Below, piece after piece: positions 15,895 through 24,696 of a stretch of 64,000 nt of DNA. The position numbers and the translations under genes were made by a program. Under the pieces are notes generated by a model. That model worked only from the letters and a program-made list of their open reading frames with translations, made no database searches and had not been told where the DNA came from. The DNA is taken from contig JAUHXH010000002.1 of the NCBI GenBank assembly GCA_030427085.1, positions 310,001 to 374,000 on the forward strand, given 5' to 3'. How positions within the stretch are numbered: the stretch's first letter is position 1; every line of letters begins with the position of its first letter. The DNA is from Gammaproteobacteria bacterium. Its GTDB lineage: Bacteria > Pseudomonadota > Gammaproteobacteria > Pseudomonadales > Halieaceae.

Positions 15895-17120
15895 AGGTAC
15901 TGTTGGGGCACAAGTTCTTTTATCCGGTGGGTGGCACGGAAGTGTACTTCAGCAACCTCACCAATATTCTTCACGCGCACGGTCATGAAACGGTTCCCTT
16001 CGCTGTGGAGGACGAGCGCAATCTGCCCACTGAGTATGCGGACTACTTCCTGAAACCCCTGGATTTCAGCGGCGCATCGGCGATGTACAAGGTGGCTCAT
16101 CTGCCCCGCATTGTGTCGAGAACGCTGTATTCCTTTGAGGCGCGGCGTAAAGTGCGAGCTCTGGTAGAGGCGGTGAAGCCTGACATCGCCCACCTGCAGG
16201 TAATCGAAAATCACATGTCACCGTCGATCATCGACGAACTGAAAAAACGCGGCCTGCCGATCGTGCAGAGTGTGAATACGCACAAGCATGTGTGTGCGTC
16301 ATCGCGCCTTTACCTGCAGGATCGCCACGAGATCTGCACACGTTGCCACGGCGGACATCATTACCACGCGCTGAAGCAGCGCTGTGTCAAAGGCTCGTTG
16401 CTTGCCAGTACGCTAGCCACCATGGAAATGTATCTTCACGAAGACCTGTTGCGTACTTACCACAAGGTGGATCGCTTCATCGTGCCCAATCGCTTTATCG
16501 AGGGGAAGATGCGTGAGGCAGGTTATCCCGCTGAAAAACTCGTGCGGCTGCGCAATCCGTTCGACCTGTCGGCGACGCAGGCTACCTACGACAGCGAAAA
16601 CTTCATTCTGTACTTCGGCCGAATAGAGCCGGAGAAGGGCGTTATCGATCTGGTCAGGGCCATGCAGCATCTGCCCGATACCCGCCTGGTCGTTGTGGGA
16701 GAGGGTGGTTCCATGGCGCAATGCATGGACCTCGCTATTCGGCAGGGCTTAAAAAATGTGGAGTTCACCGGGCCGAAGTGGGGCGATGAACTGGCGCCTT
16801 ACCTGGCGCGCTGCCGTGTGGTGGCGGTGCCGTCGACCTGGCACGATCCTTCACCGTATGTGGTTTATCAGGCATTGGCGGCGGGCAAGCCCGTCGTAAC
16901 AACGCAGTTGGGCGGTTTACCGGATCTGGTGACAGAGGAAACAGGCAGGCTGGCGGTGGCGGGCGACGCCGAGGATCTGGCGCGCTGTCTGGGTGAAATT
17001 GTCCGCGATCCCGCGCTGGCAGAAGCCATGGGCCGGCAGGCGCGACAATGGGCGGAGGCGCACTTTTCGCCGGCGAAATACTACGAGGACTTAATGGCGG
17101 TGTATGCCGGGATACACTGA
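15891..17120 (+). CDS. Family 4 glycosyltransferase
   Basis: About 409 aa, starting at GTG 15891 in a GTGA overlap with the previous stop. GT-B fold: N-terminal GGTEVYFSNLTNIL; C-terminal LYFGRIEPEKGVIDLVRAM, VVVGEGG, and the donor-binding stretch WHDPSPYVVYQALAAGKPVVTTQLGGLPDLV (the E-x7-E motif is partly changed). A cysteine-rich insert (CASSRLYL, CTRCHGGHHYH, CVKG) around residue 140 is seen in some family-4 enzymes of polysaccharide loci and could bind a metal. Its end lies 5 bp from the convergent methyltransferase gene. Confidence 0.9.
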   Translation: MKVLLGHKFFYPVGGTEVYFSNLTNILHAHGHETVPFAVEDERNLPTEYADYFLKPLDFSGASAMYKVAHLPRIVSRTLYSFEARRKVRALVEAVKPDIAHLQVIENHMSPSIIDELKKRGLPIVQSVNTHKHVCASSRLYLQDRHEICTRCHGGHHYHALKQRCVKGSLLASTLATMEMYLHEDLLRTYHKVDRFIVPNRFIEGKMREAGYPAEKLVRLRNPFDLSATQATYDSENFILYFGRIEPEKGVIDLVRAMQHLPDTRLVVVGEGGSMAQCMDLAIRQGLKNVEFTGPKWGDELAPYLARCRVVAVPSTWHDPSPYVVYQALAAGKPVVTTQLGGLPDLVTEETGRLAVAGDAEDLARCLGEIVRDPALAEAMGRQARQWAEAHFSPAKYYEDLMAVYAGIH

Positions 17121-17125
17121 CTGAT

Positions 17126-18352
17126 TCAGAGAATTTCCGGCATGGGGACCGGGCAGATAAATTTACCCTGAAATCCCCACTCCTCTCTAAACTGCTTCAC
17201 AATTTCGGTTTGCAAATTCCAGGCGCCGAGCAGTATGTAGTCGGGGTTCAGTGCCACCAGATCCTCCGGTGACACCACGGGTATGCGCACCCCCGGGCAC
17301 AACAGGCCCTGCTTGCGTGGGTTGGCGTCGCCGAAGGCGCTCACCAGTTTGGTGTCTATGTAGCAGTAGTTCAGCATGGTCATGCATTTGGCCGCTGCAC
17401 CATAGCCGACAACCACCTTGCCTTCGTCCGCCAGTTGCTCCAGAAGTTCGCGCAGCGCATCGCGTTGCCGGTGCACCGCGCGGCGAAATCCAGCCCAGCC
17501 TTCCGGTTCGTTGAGTTGGATAAAGTTCTCAAAGGCGCGCATCTCCAGGCCAGCTTCGGGGGCTGGGTCACCCTCGTGTGCTGCCTCCAGCAATACGGAG
17601 CCGCCGTTCATCGGCGCAAACTCCACATCCACAATCTTCAGGTTGAATTGCTCAAGCAAGTTGGCAAGGGACTGCACTGTGGGGTAGGACACGTGTTCAT
17701 GGAAAATCTGGTCGTACTGCACTTCCTCGCGCATCAGATAAGCGTAGGGGTGCTCGATTACAAAGCGGCCGCCTTCAGCAAGTAGCAGGGCGGCGCCCGC
17801 AATCAGATCCCGCAGTTCGCTGGAGTGGCCCAGAACATTGCGCGCCACTATGACATTGGCTTCTCCGTGTTTCGATACGATGTCGCGTGCGATGTCACTG
17901 CCGAAAAAACCGCGAATGCTGGTCAGGCCTGCGGCATCGGCATCCAGCGCCACATTGGACGGGTCAACGCCGAGAATGCGAAAGCCTGCGTCGCGGTAAT
18001 GACGAAGGAAGAAGCCATCGTTGCTCGCAATCTCCACCAGAACGTTGCCTTTCGTTTCCAGGTAGCGATCCGACAGTCGTTGTGCCAACCACGGTGCATG
18101 TTGCGCCGCGGCCTGAGAGGTGCCGGTCACCCACAGGTAGTTGCTGAACAGGCGTTCGCGATCAACCAGTGACTCCAATTGAATCAGGCAGCAATCGCGG
18201 CACATCACCAGCGCAAGCGGTGCGCGAAAGGCATCGCCCACCTCATCTCCGGGAGCAACGAAGTCATTGGCCAGCGGTACGGAGCCCATATCCAGCACGG
18301 TAGCCCGATTGCGGCTACCGCAGCAGCGGCAGGAAAAAGCATCATCTGTCAT
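17126..18352 (-). CDS. NDP-hexose C-methyltransferase (TylC3/NovU type)
   Basis: 408 aa with the three-part build of sugar C-methyltransferases: an N-terminal zinc domain (CRCCG, then CRDCC, with PLANDF between), a SAM-binding Rossmann core (VLVEIASNDGFFLRHY, GVDPS), and a C-terminal domain with GYGAAAKCMTMLNYC. FHEHVSYPT corresponds to the catalytic His-Glu-His region of TcaB9. These enzymes put a methyl branch on a keto-deoxysugar nucleotide, most often at C3. It lies 17 bp after rfbG in the same minus-strand operon, pointing to a CDP-keto-deoxyglucose substrate. Confidence 0.88.
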   Translation of the reverse strand: MTDDAFSCRCCGSRNRATVLDMGSVPLANDFVAPGDEVGDAFRAPLALVMCRDCCLIQLESLVDRERLFSNYLWVTGTSQAAAQHAPWLAQRLSDRYLETKGNVLVEIASNDGFFLRHYRDAGFRILGVDPSNVALDADAAGLTSIRGFFGSDIARDIVSKHGEANVIVARNVLGHSSELRDLIAGAALLLAEGGRFVIEHPYAYLMREEVQYDQIFHEHVSYPTVQSLANLLEQFNLKIVDVEFAPMNGGSVLLEAAHEGDPAPEAGLEMRAFENFIQLNEPEGWAGFRRAVHRQRDALRELLEQLADEGKVVVGYGAAAKCMTMLNYCYIDTKLVSAFGDANPRKQGLLCPGVRIPVVSPEDLVALNPDYILLGAWNLQTEIVKQFREEWGFQGKFICPVPMPEIL

Positions 18353-18369
18353 TGCGCGTGCCTACTCCG

Positions 18370-19488
18370 TTACTTAATCCAGGGAAGCCCTTGCTCACGG
18401 GCGTGTTCGGTATAGCGTGTGATCTGCTCGCTGGTGAAGGCGAACATATCCGCGCCCTCGTTGTTGTAAAAATGCCGATACCAGGCGGCGGTTTCGGCCA
18501 GGGTATCGTCCAGCAGCCAGTTGGCATGCCAATTGAGGTGGGCCTGGGCCTTGTTGCAGTCGAGTGCGAGTAACATGGCTTCATTTACTTTGTGGGTTTG
18601 ATCTTCTTCCACCGTAGTATCCTGTGCGCCCCAGGCGTCCAGAAACTTCCTCACTACCACGCTGACCGGTGCTGCCACGCGATCCGCTGGGCCGAAATTC
18701 CAGCCGCCCACCAATTTCTCGGCTTCGCTCTCCAGTCGCGAGCCCAGCCACAGATAGCCACTAAGTGGCTCGAGTACGTGTTGCCAGGGTCGTGTGGCGG
18801 AGGGCGAACGCAGGTAAACGGACTGTCCCTCGGCAATTGAGCGGGCCAGGTCGGGAATGAGCCTGGCTTCGGCCCAGTCGCCACCGCCCACCACATTGCC
18901 CGCCCGTGTGGAGGCGATAGGCAAATAGGTGTCGCGGCCAGTGGCGTTTTGAAAGCCACGGGATTGGTAGGCCTGTATCACCAGTTCAGCACCTGCCTTG
19001 CTGGCGCTGTAGGGTTCTTCACCGCCGAGAGTGTCGGTTTCACGGTAGGGCCACTCCCAGCCTACATTCAGATAGCACTTGTCGCTGGTGATGGCGACCA
19101 CCGCCTGCACGCTGGGGGCTCGCAACGCGGCGTCCAGCACATTGGTGGTACCCATGATGTTCACCTCGAACGTCTCACGAGGCAGGCGGATGGAGCGCGG
19201 CACCAGAGACTGCGCCGCCAGATGGAAGATGATGTGCGGCCGGTGCTTGTCGATGGCAGCCTGCAGTTGTGCTACGTCCAGCACATCGGCGTGGATGTGT
19301 TCGATATGCTCGGCGACACGACTCACCTGGAAATTGGACAGCTCCGTGGGCGGGTCCAGGGCGTAACCAACAACGCGGGCGCCCAAATGTGTCAGCCAGA
19401 TTGACAGCCAACTCCCTTTGAAACCCGTATGGCCTGTAACCAGTACCGTTTTACCGCGGTAATAGTCCGAAAACGCCTGTGCCATCAA
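18370..19488 (-). CDS. rfbG: CDP-glucose 4,6-dehydratase
   Basis: 372 aa SDR enzyme. The nucleotide motif TGHTGFKGSWLS is the form specific to CDP-glucose 4,6-dehydratases; YSASKAGAE gives the catalytic Tyr and Lys, and TSDKCY and RAGNVVGGGDW are typical. It makes CDP-4-keto-6-deoxyglucose from CDP-glucose, supplied by the RfbF-like enzyme at 22882. It overlaps the upstream SDR gene by 4 bp. Confidence 0.93.
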   Translation of the reverse strand: MMAQAFSDYYRGKTVLVTGHTGFKGSWLSIWLTHLGARVVGYALDPPTELSNFQVSRVAEHIEHIHADVLDVAQLQAAIDKHRPHIIFHLAAQSLVPRSIRLPRETFEVNIMGTTNVLDAALRAPSVQAVVAITSDKCYLNVGWEWPYRETDTLGGEEPYSASKAGAELVIQAYQSRGFQNATGRDTYLPIASTRAGNVVGGGDWAEARLIPDLARSIAEGQSVYLRSPSATRPWQHVLEPLSGYLWLGSRLESEAEKLVGGWNFGPADRVAAPVSVVVRKFLDAWGAQDTTVEEDQTHKVNEAMLLALDCNKAQAHLNWHANWLLDDTLAETAAWYRHFYNNEGADMFAFTSEQITRYTEHAREQGLPWIK

Positions 19489-20483
19489 TTAAGCCCCCGG
19501 CTGACGGTGGATTCATGTTGGTACCAAGCAAGCGTCCTTGCAAGGCCCTCGGTGAGGCTGGTGGTCGCCTGCCAACCCAGTACGTCTCGCGCCCGCGAGG
19601 GATCGTAGTAACAGGCGCTCGTTGGCGCATTAACCGCGGGTGGGACGATGAGTTGCAAATCCCCATTGCCACTTTCACGCAGCAGCGCCTCCACAATCCA
19701 TCTGGCCTGTGCACTGCGACCACTACTGAGATTGAAAAGGCGTGCAGGAAGTGTGCCGGCCAGCAGTTTCTCTGCCAGGCCAGCTAAAGCCGTCACGATG
19801 TCATCAATATAGACGAAGTCATGCCAGCTCGTGCCATCCGACCGCAAAACGGGATTCTCTCCGGCCGCGATGGCGGTGGCAGCACCGGGAACGAGTCGGC
19901 TCGGGTGCCGGTCGCCGGGTCCGTAGACATTGCTCAGGCGCGCGATCCCGATGTTACTGTGGTTTTCCGGTTGGGACAGTAGCAGCTCCTCGCACGCTTT
20001 CTTTGAGTGCCCGTAATCACTGGCAGGGTGACAGGGTGATGCCTCATCAAAAGTCTCCCCCTGTGCTGCCGGGCCATACACGGCCACCGACGAGCAAAAC
20101 ACCAGCGCGCAATTCTCTTTTTTCGACTGGGCATTATCCGTAAGTGCTGCGAGCAGGTTTCGGGTGCCCGCTACGTTGGCGGCCGGCTGCGATTGTCCTG
20201 CCGCGTCCACAATGGCATCCGCCGCCAGGTGAAAGACCACGGTTGGCCTGACTGTATTGACCAGGGCCTGCACGGCCTTACGGTCGAGTAAATCCAGGTT
20301 TACAAGTTGCGGGTGAGACGAGGATCTTGTCGGCGTAGTACTGACATGGCGCGCTATACCGGTGACCTGCGCACCAAGAGTGTGCAAGTGCGGCACAAGG
20401 TGCTGCCCAATAAAGCCGGTACAACCCGTGACCAGCACCGGCGTTCCCTGCCAGTCAACGGTGTGCTCAGTGAGTGGTGGCAA
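19485..20483 (-). CDS. NAD-dependent epimerase/dehydratase (extended SDR)
   Basis: 332 aa. Rossmann motif VTGCTGFIGQHL, FCSSVAVYG and catalytic YGHSKK, RLSNVYGPGDRHPSR and a C-terminal sugar-binding part: GalE/RfbB-like SDR. Placed in the operon GT2-SDR-rfbG-C-methyltransferase, it is probably the epimerase or 4-reductase that finishes the CDP-deoxysugar. The exact reaction cannot be read from sequence. It overlaps the upstream glycosyltransferase by 17 bp. Confidence 0.85.
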   Translation of the reverse strand: MPPLTEHTVDWQGTPVLVTGCTGFIGQHLVPHLHTLGAQVTGIARHVSTTPTRSSSHPQLVNLDLLDRKAVQALVNTVRPTVVFHLAADAIVDAAGQSQPAANVAGTRNLLAALTDNAQSKKENCALVFCSSVAVYGPAAQGETFDEASPCHPASDYGHSKKACEELLLSQPENHSNIGIARLSNVYGPGDRHPSRLVPGAATAIAAGENPVLRSDGTSWHDFVYIDDIVTALAGLAEKLLAGTLPARLFNLSSGRSAQARWIVEALLRESGNGDLQLIVPPAVNAPTSACYYDPSRARDVLGWQATTSLTEGLARTLAWYQHESTVSRGLN

Positions 20484-21450
20484 GAGGCGTCACCCGCTTC
20501 CCCCACAGGGGGCGGATCAGGAAGGGGCAGATCCCGGCAAACACGGCGTAAGCCCACATCCGTGCACTTTTGGGGTCGCTCTGTATCGCCCGTGCCAGCG
20601 CGCGGTAACCTGCACTGAAGCGGAACTGGGAAAAATGAATGTAGGCCAACCGCCGATAGGCAAATGACAGGAGCCAGCTGCGAGTTTGCTCCGCCCGGCC
20701 CTCAAAGTGTCGGGGTTCCAGCATTTCCCGGTAGCCGTCGATGAACGCTTCGTTGTATTCCCAGTCGCACTGGTCCCGCGCCTGGCTGTCGTGAAAGCGA
20801 TAGCCAGCCAGTGTGCGTGGATCCCACCAACCCTTGCGGCCCCGCTCGGCCTGGCGGAGGAAAACGTTGAAGTCGCAGGGGTAGGTACTGGCAGAGTCCT
20901 GCAGGCCACACTCGCGGAGGCTGCGGGTACGAAACACAGAGCCGGAGATGCTGAAGATCCCGCGGCGCAGCACCCGTACCAGCATGTCGGGCACCGGGCC
21001 CTCACTCAATTGGTCGCGCTCGAGACTTTCACGATAGCGGTTACTTTCCTCATCCAGGACAGCACCCTCGGCGTCGAAGGCGTACTGGTCGCTGCAATAA
21101 AAGTCGATGTCCGGATGCTGATCGAGAACCTGAACGGCACAGCGGAGGAGGTCGGGCTCCATGCGATCATCGTCGTGCAGGAAAACGATGAATTCCTCCC
21201 GGCATTGGGACAGGAAAAAGTCCATCTGGCCCTTTTCCCCTCGATTCACGGTTTGCGATACAAACTCGAAGCGCGGGTCGTCCAGGGTTTCGACGTAGGC
21301 GCTAACCTCATCCGCAATGGTGCCGGGGGAGCAGTTGTCGCTTACCACAACGCGGATGTCTTGCTCGGTTTGCTGCTGCACACTCTGTATCGCCTCGCGA
21401 ACGAACTGCGGGCGGTTCCAGGTGGGTATCCCTACCAGTATCCGTGCCAT
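20467..21450 (-). CDS. Family 2 glycosyltransferase
   Basis: 327 aa GT-A enzyme: ILVGIPTWNRPQFVREAIQSV, VVSDNCSPG, and FIVFLHDDDRMEPD with a DDD metal-binding motif. A C-terminal hydrophobic patch (about 290-315) may attach it to the membrane. First gene of the minus operon that makes and transfers the CDP-deoxysugar; its promoter must lie in the 101 bp shared with the divergent flippase gene, where no clear boxes were identified. Confidence 0.88.
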   Translation of the reverse strand: MARILVGIPTWNRPQFVREAIQSVQQQTEQDIRVVVSDNCSPGTIADEVSAYVETLDDPRFEFVSQTVNRGEKGQMDFFLSQCREEFIVFLHDDDRMEPDLLRCAVQVLDQHPDIDFYCSDQYAFDAEGAVLDEESNRYRESLERDQLSEGPVPDMLVRVLRRGIFSISGSVFRTRSLRECGLQDSASTYPCDFNVFLRQAERGRKGWWDPRTLAGYRFHDSQARDQCDWEYNEAFIDGYREMLEPRHFEGRAEQTRSWLLSFAYRRLAYIHFSQFRFSAGYRALARAIQSDPKSARMWAYAVFAGICPFLIRPLWGKRVTPLATTH

Positions 21451-21551
21451 GACATTCCTGTACTTCGCCGGGATGTTCCCCGGCGCCTGTGAGAGTGGCC
21501 CAAGCTGGGATAAAGTATCACATCACGCTTTCTGGCCGGAATCACCCTTAT

Positions 21552-22802
21552 ATGAAGTCTTCCCGTGCCTACCTGGTCAATCTGCTCGTGCAGGGTGGCA
21601 GTCGCGCGATTGCCATGTTCTGCGGGCTCGCCAGTTATATCCTCGTGGCGCGCGTACTGGGTGCCGAGCCCCTGGGTCAGTATGCCTTTGTGATCGCCAC
21701 CGTCATGATCGCCGGCGGAATTGCCGAGTTCGGCACCACTGCAGTCCTGGCGCGGGACCTACCGGGGTTTCGTGCTGGCGAGTTGGACAGTGCCAGAACT
21801 TACTTCGGCAACTACCTGTTTTTACGGCTCCTGTTTGTTGTGCTGGTCATGTTGGTGGTGGCGGCTATCTCCCTTTTTCTGCCGCCGGATCTGCGCAAGC
21901 TGCTGCTCATCGCTCTGTGGGCCGTGCCCTTTTTAGGTGCGCGGTCGCTGGAATCCGTCTACCAGATCTATGAAAAACCGATCTACACGGTGTACAGCGG
22001 GATATGCCTGGGCGTACTGCAGCTGCTGGCGGCTGTTGTGGTGTTGTTGGTATTGCAGGCTGGCCTTGAGCTCTACCTGCTCAGTTACGTGGTGGTGCAG
22101 GGAGTGTATTTTCTTGTGTCAGTCCTGCTGGCCTGCCAACTGCTACCACCGCGATTTCAGCTTCGCCGCCAATTACTGCTGACGATTGCGGTGGCTTCAC
22201 TGCCCATGGGTATCTGGAGTGTGTGCCAGCTCATTGGCTACCGTATTGATGTTTACGCTCTGACCTACTTTCAGGGCAACGCGGTAACCGGCCTGTACAA
22301 CGCAGCCTATCGCCTGCTGGACGTTGCCACCGCCATCGCAATCACCGTGTCGGTGCCCCTCGTTCCCTATCTCACGAATCGATATCGAGAAGATGCGGCT
22401 TCTACTCGTGCGCTTTGCGTGCGGCTGTTACAAATAGCGCCTGTCCCGCTGCTGTTAGTACCGTTGTTGATGCCTCTGGTGTCGCAGCCTGTCATGCGGC
22501 TGCTTTATGGCGAGGCGTACGTGGCTGGCGCAGTGCTATTGGAGGTGTTTGCCTGGGCTTTGATGGTGATCGTGATGAATTACCTCAGCATGGCGATCAA
22601 CCTGGCAGCTGGCAATGTTACGCATAGCTGGTGGAATGGCGTATTGTTTATCGGCGTTAGTCTCGCGCTGAATCTGCTACTGGTGCCCACACAGGGCGCT
22701 CGCGGTGCGGCGGTTGCGGTACTGGTCAGCAGCTCGGGTATGTTGTTTGTCTCTTTGTGTTACAACTATTTCAATTTGCGGCAGCGACCCGGGCCCATTT
22801 GA
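21552..22802 (+). CDS. Polysaccharide flippase (Wzx-type, MOP family)
   Basis: 416 aa from ATG 21552; multiple hydrophobic helices (about 12) along the length. Starts SSRAYLVNLLVQGGSRAIAMFCGLASYILVARVLG and continues AEPLGQYAFVIATV, the typical Wzx N-terminal signature. It would flip the lipid-linked repeat unit to the periplasm. Family members are too divergent to tell O-antigen from exopolysaccharide substrates. Followed after 79 bp by the RfbF-like gene. Confidence 0.88.
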   Translation: MKSSRAYLVNLLVQGGSRAIAMFCGLASYILVARVLGAEPLGQYAFVIATVMIAGGIAEFGTTAVLARDLPGFRAGELDSARTYFGNYLFLRLLFVVLVMLVVAAISLFLPPDLRKLLLIALWAVPFLGARSLESVYQIYEKPIYTVYSGICLGVLQLLAAVVVLLVLQAGLELYLLSYVVVQGVYFLVSVLLACQLLPPRFQLRRQLLLTIAVASLPMGIWSVCQLIGYRIDVYALTYFQGNAVTGLYNAAYRLLDVATAIAITVSVPLVPYLTNRYREDAASTRALCVRLLQIAPVPLLLVPLLMPLVSQPVMRLLYGEAYVAGAVLLEVFAWALMVIVMNYLSMAINLAAGNVTHSWWNGVLFIGVSLALNLLLVPTQGARGAAVAVLVSSSGMLFVSLCYNYFNLRQRPGPI

Positions 22803-22881
22803 GCTTGTCGCGCCGTAGCGGATACACTGAATGGCAGGGGTATTCACACCATCAACGTCCAGGGATGAGGAGTAGCGTTAC

Positions 22882-23580
22882 ATGCAGGTAGTGATTCTAT
22901 GCGGCGGGCAGGGCACGCGGGCCTATCCACACACCCAGAGCATTCCCAAGCCGATGCTGCCCATCGCTGGCAAACCGATAGTGATGCACGTCATGCAGGT
23001 TTTTGCGGATCAGGGCTACACCGATTTCGTGCTGGCGCTGGGCTATCGCAAGGAAGTGATAGAGGATTACTTCGATCGCAAGGCTCTGGACTGGAATGTC
23101 GAGTTGGTGGACACGGGAGCGGATACGCTGACCGGTGGCCGGGTATTCCGTTGCCGGGAAATGCTTGGTGAGCGCTTCATCGTTACCTATGCCGACGGGT
23201 TGGCGGCAGTGCCGCTGGCGGAACTGCAGGCATTTCACGAGGGCCACGATGGACTCGCCACGCTGACGAGCGTGCCGATGCCCTGCCAGTACGGCACACT
23301 CAATCTCGATCCAGCTGGTCGCATCGAATCCTTTCAGGAGAAGCCGATCCTTCGGGACCACTGGATCAATGCCGGCTATGCCATGTTCGACCACGCGGTT
23401 TTCGACCACTGGGAAGGTGAAAATCTTGAAACCGAAGTCTATCCCGCGCTGGTGAAGCAAAATCTGCTCTACAGCTTCCAGTACCCCGGACTGTTCAAGT
23501 CCATGGACAGCTACAAGGACCAGCAGGAGTTCGAACAACTCGCCAGCGAGGGCAAAACCTTCTGGCAAACCTTGGGATGA
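22882..23580 (+). CDS. rfbF: Glucose-1-phosphate cytidylyltransferase-like nucleotidyltransferase
   Basis: 232 aa, shorter than typical RfbF (about 257). The NTP signature GGQGTRAYPHTQSIPKPMLP, VELVDTGADTLTGGR and SFQEKP are RfbF-like; the DTG-TGGR stretch is the best specific mark. It would form CDP-glucose for RfbG. The related groups that make UDP- or GDP-sugars are the alternative. It has GATGAGGAGTAGC upstream as ribosome binding site and is followed by the gene-free promoter region of the PEP-CTERM gene. Confidence 0.82.
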   Translation: MQVVILCGGQGTRAYPHTQSIPKPMLPIAGKPIVMHVMQVFADQGYTDFVLALGYRKEVIEDYFDRKALDWNVELVDTGADTLTGGRVFRCREMLGERFIVTYADGLAAVPLAELQAFHEGHDGLATLTSVPMPCQYGTLNLDPAGRIESFQEKPILRDHWINAGYAMFDHAVFDHWEGENLETEVYPALVKQNLLYSFQYPGLFKSMDSYKDQQEFEQLASEGKTFWQTLG

Positions 23581-23719
23581 CTCCGCTATTGGTGATTTAG
23601 CTGGGTCCTGTCGTGATCCGGTAGTCACCGGATGGCTGCCAGGATGGTTGCTGGCTGGTTGTCAGAATTTCTTACACTTCACCGTTTTCTACCGCCACCG
23701 GATTTGGCTCAAAAATGTT

Positions 23720-23742
23720 AACTGGTTGAAAAGTAACCAGTT
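23720..23742. promoter_or_regulatory. Inverted repeat upstream of the sigma-54 promoter (possible activator site)
   Basis: AACTGGTT, 7 bp, AACCAGTT: perfect 8-bp arms. It lies 10 bp upstream of the sigma-54 promoter that drives the PEP-CTERM gene. The rest of 23581-23890 is gene-free. In Zoogloea the PrsK/PrsR pair is reported to act on sigma-54 PEP-CTERM promoters; PrsR binding here is an inference. Confidence 0.5.
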
Positions 23743-23751
23743 TGGGTAGAG

Positions 23752-23768
23752 TGGCGCGGTAGTTGCTT
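23752..23768 (+). promoter_or_regulatory. Sigma-54 (RpoN) promoter of the PEP-CTERM gene
   Basis: TGGCGCGGTAGTTGCTT: GG at 23753-23754 and GC at 23765-23766 are exactly 10 bp apart, matching TGGCAC-N5-TTGC. The predicted start is near 23778, leaving an untranslated leader of about 112 bases. Confidence 0.72.
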
Positions 23769-23890
23769 TTCCTAGTTGGTACCTCTGTATTTACGCGTAA
23801 GTGTCAGCTCTGTGCACTTGCGGGTCTGGATTTCGTACAACCAACGATGAGAGTTCCCGGCTCCAGGGTCAGGGAATTCGAGGAATTGTT

Positions 23891-24523
23891 ATGGACTTCA
23901 AGAAATGCATCGGCGCCCTGCTTCTTGGCGGATTGCTGTTGTCGTCACGCACCTTTGCTATTCCTTTTCCCAGCCCGGACCCAGCAGTTTTTGGCCCCGA
24001 TCTGGACGGTGACGGCTACTTCTCACAGGATGTTAACCAGATGGTTTTCATTGAGGCCCTCGATATCGCCGACTTCGAGTTCGGCTTCTTTTTCGAAGGC
24101 TCGCCGACCATGCTGAACCCCATTTTCGACTCGGGCGACTCAGGAACCGATCCGATTGCTCTGATCGATTTTGCTGGCGGCTTTGTCTATGACATCGATG
24201 ATGATGAAATTCAAAGCCTGTTCACCCCCAGTCTGGCTGACTTTGGCTATTACATCTCATTTGGTGGTGGCCCAGCCATTTTCTCGGACCCCTTACTCAA
24301 TGGGGGGTTAGATGTTTTCGCTGCCTTCCCACTGCTGGATCCGAGTGTACCTCCGGGCACGATTACACCGACCTTTATCGATCCGGCCACCGGTGACCTC
24401 GTTTACCTGGGTGTAGCCGTTGCCGTAGCGGAAGTCGATGAGCCAACCACTTGGTTGATGTTATCCCTGGGGGCACTGCTGTTGGCGGGCGTCCGTCGCC
24501 GCCACCTGCAGGCCGCTCACTAA
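23891..24523 (+). CDS. PEP-CTERM sorting domain-type secreted protein (variant motif)
   Basis: 210 aa. Signal peptide MDFKKCIGALLLGGLLLSS ending at about residue 23, an acidic Gly/Asp-rich mature part with no known domain, and a C-terminal tripartite tail: DEPTTW, a hydrophobic helix (LMLSLGALLLAGV) and RRRHLQAAH. DEP in place of PEP is a variant of the exosortase recognition motif. Such proteins are cut by exosortase and exported with the polysaccharide made by linked clusters; no exosortase (EpsH) gene is in the window. Start at ATG 23891 behind GAGGAAT. No repeats or cysteines in the mature part suggest an anchoring role. Confidence 0.75.
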   Translation: MDFKKCIGALLLGGLLLSSRTFAIPFPSPDPAVFGPDLDGDGYFSQDVNQMVFIEALDIADFEFGFFFEGSPTMLNPIFDSGDSGTDPIALIDFAGGFVYDIDDDEIQSLFTPSLADFGYYISFGGGPAIFSDPLLNGGLDVFAAFPLLDPSVPPGTITPTFIDPATGDLVYLGVAVAVAEVDEPTTWLMLSLGALLLAGVRRRHLQAAH

Positions 24524-24696
24524 GGGAGCTTTTTGGCGTGGGGTGCCGTCTGGGTACGCCACGCTCTGACAGTTTAAGGAACCCAAACCGGGAGATGGGT
24601 TATTTGCGGCCGACGCCCTCGGCAGGTCCAGTGCAACTCGCTGGACGCGAGCAGAGGCGTGGGCCGAGTGCTATGTAATAGAGGAGTACCGTCTGT

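Noticed and set aside
24524-24696. c-di-GMP riboswitch before the sugar transferase
   Set aside because: Some GC-rich pairing exists, but the GEMM core and tetraloop receptor are not recognisable.
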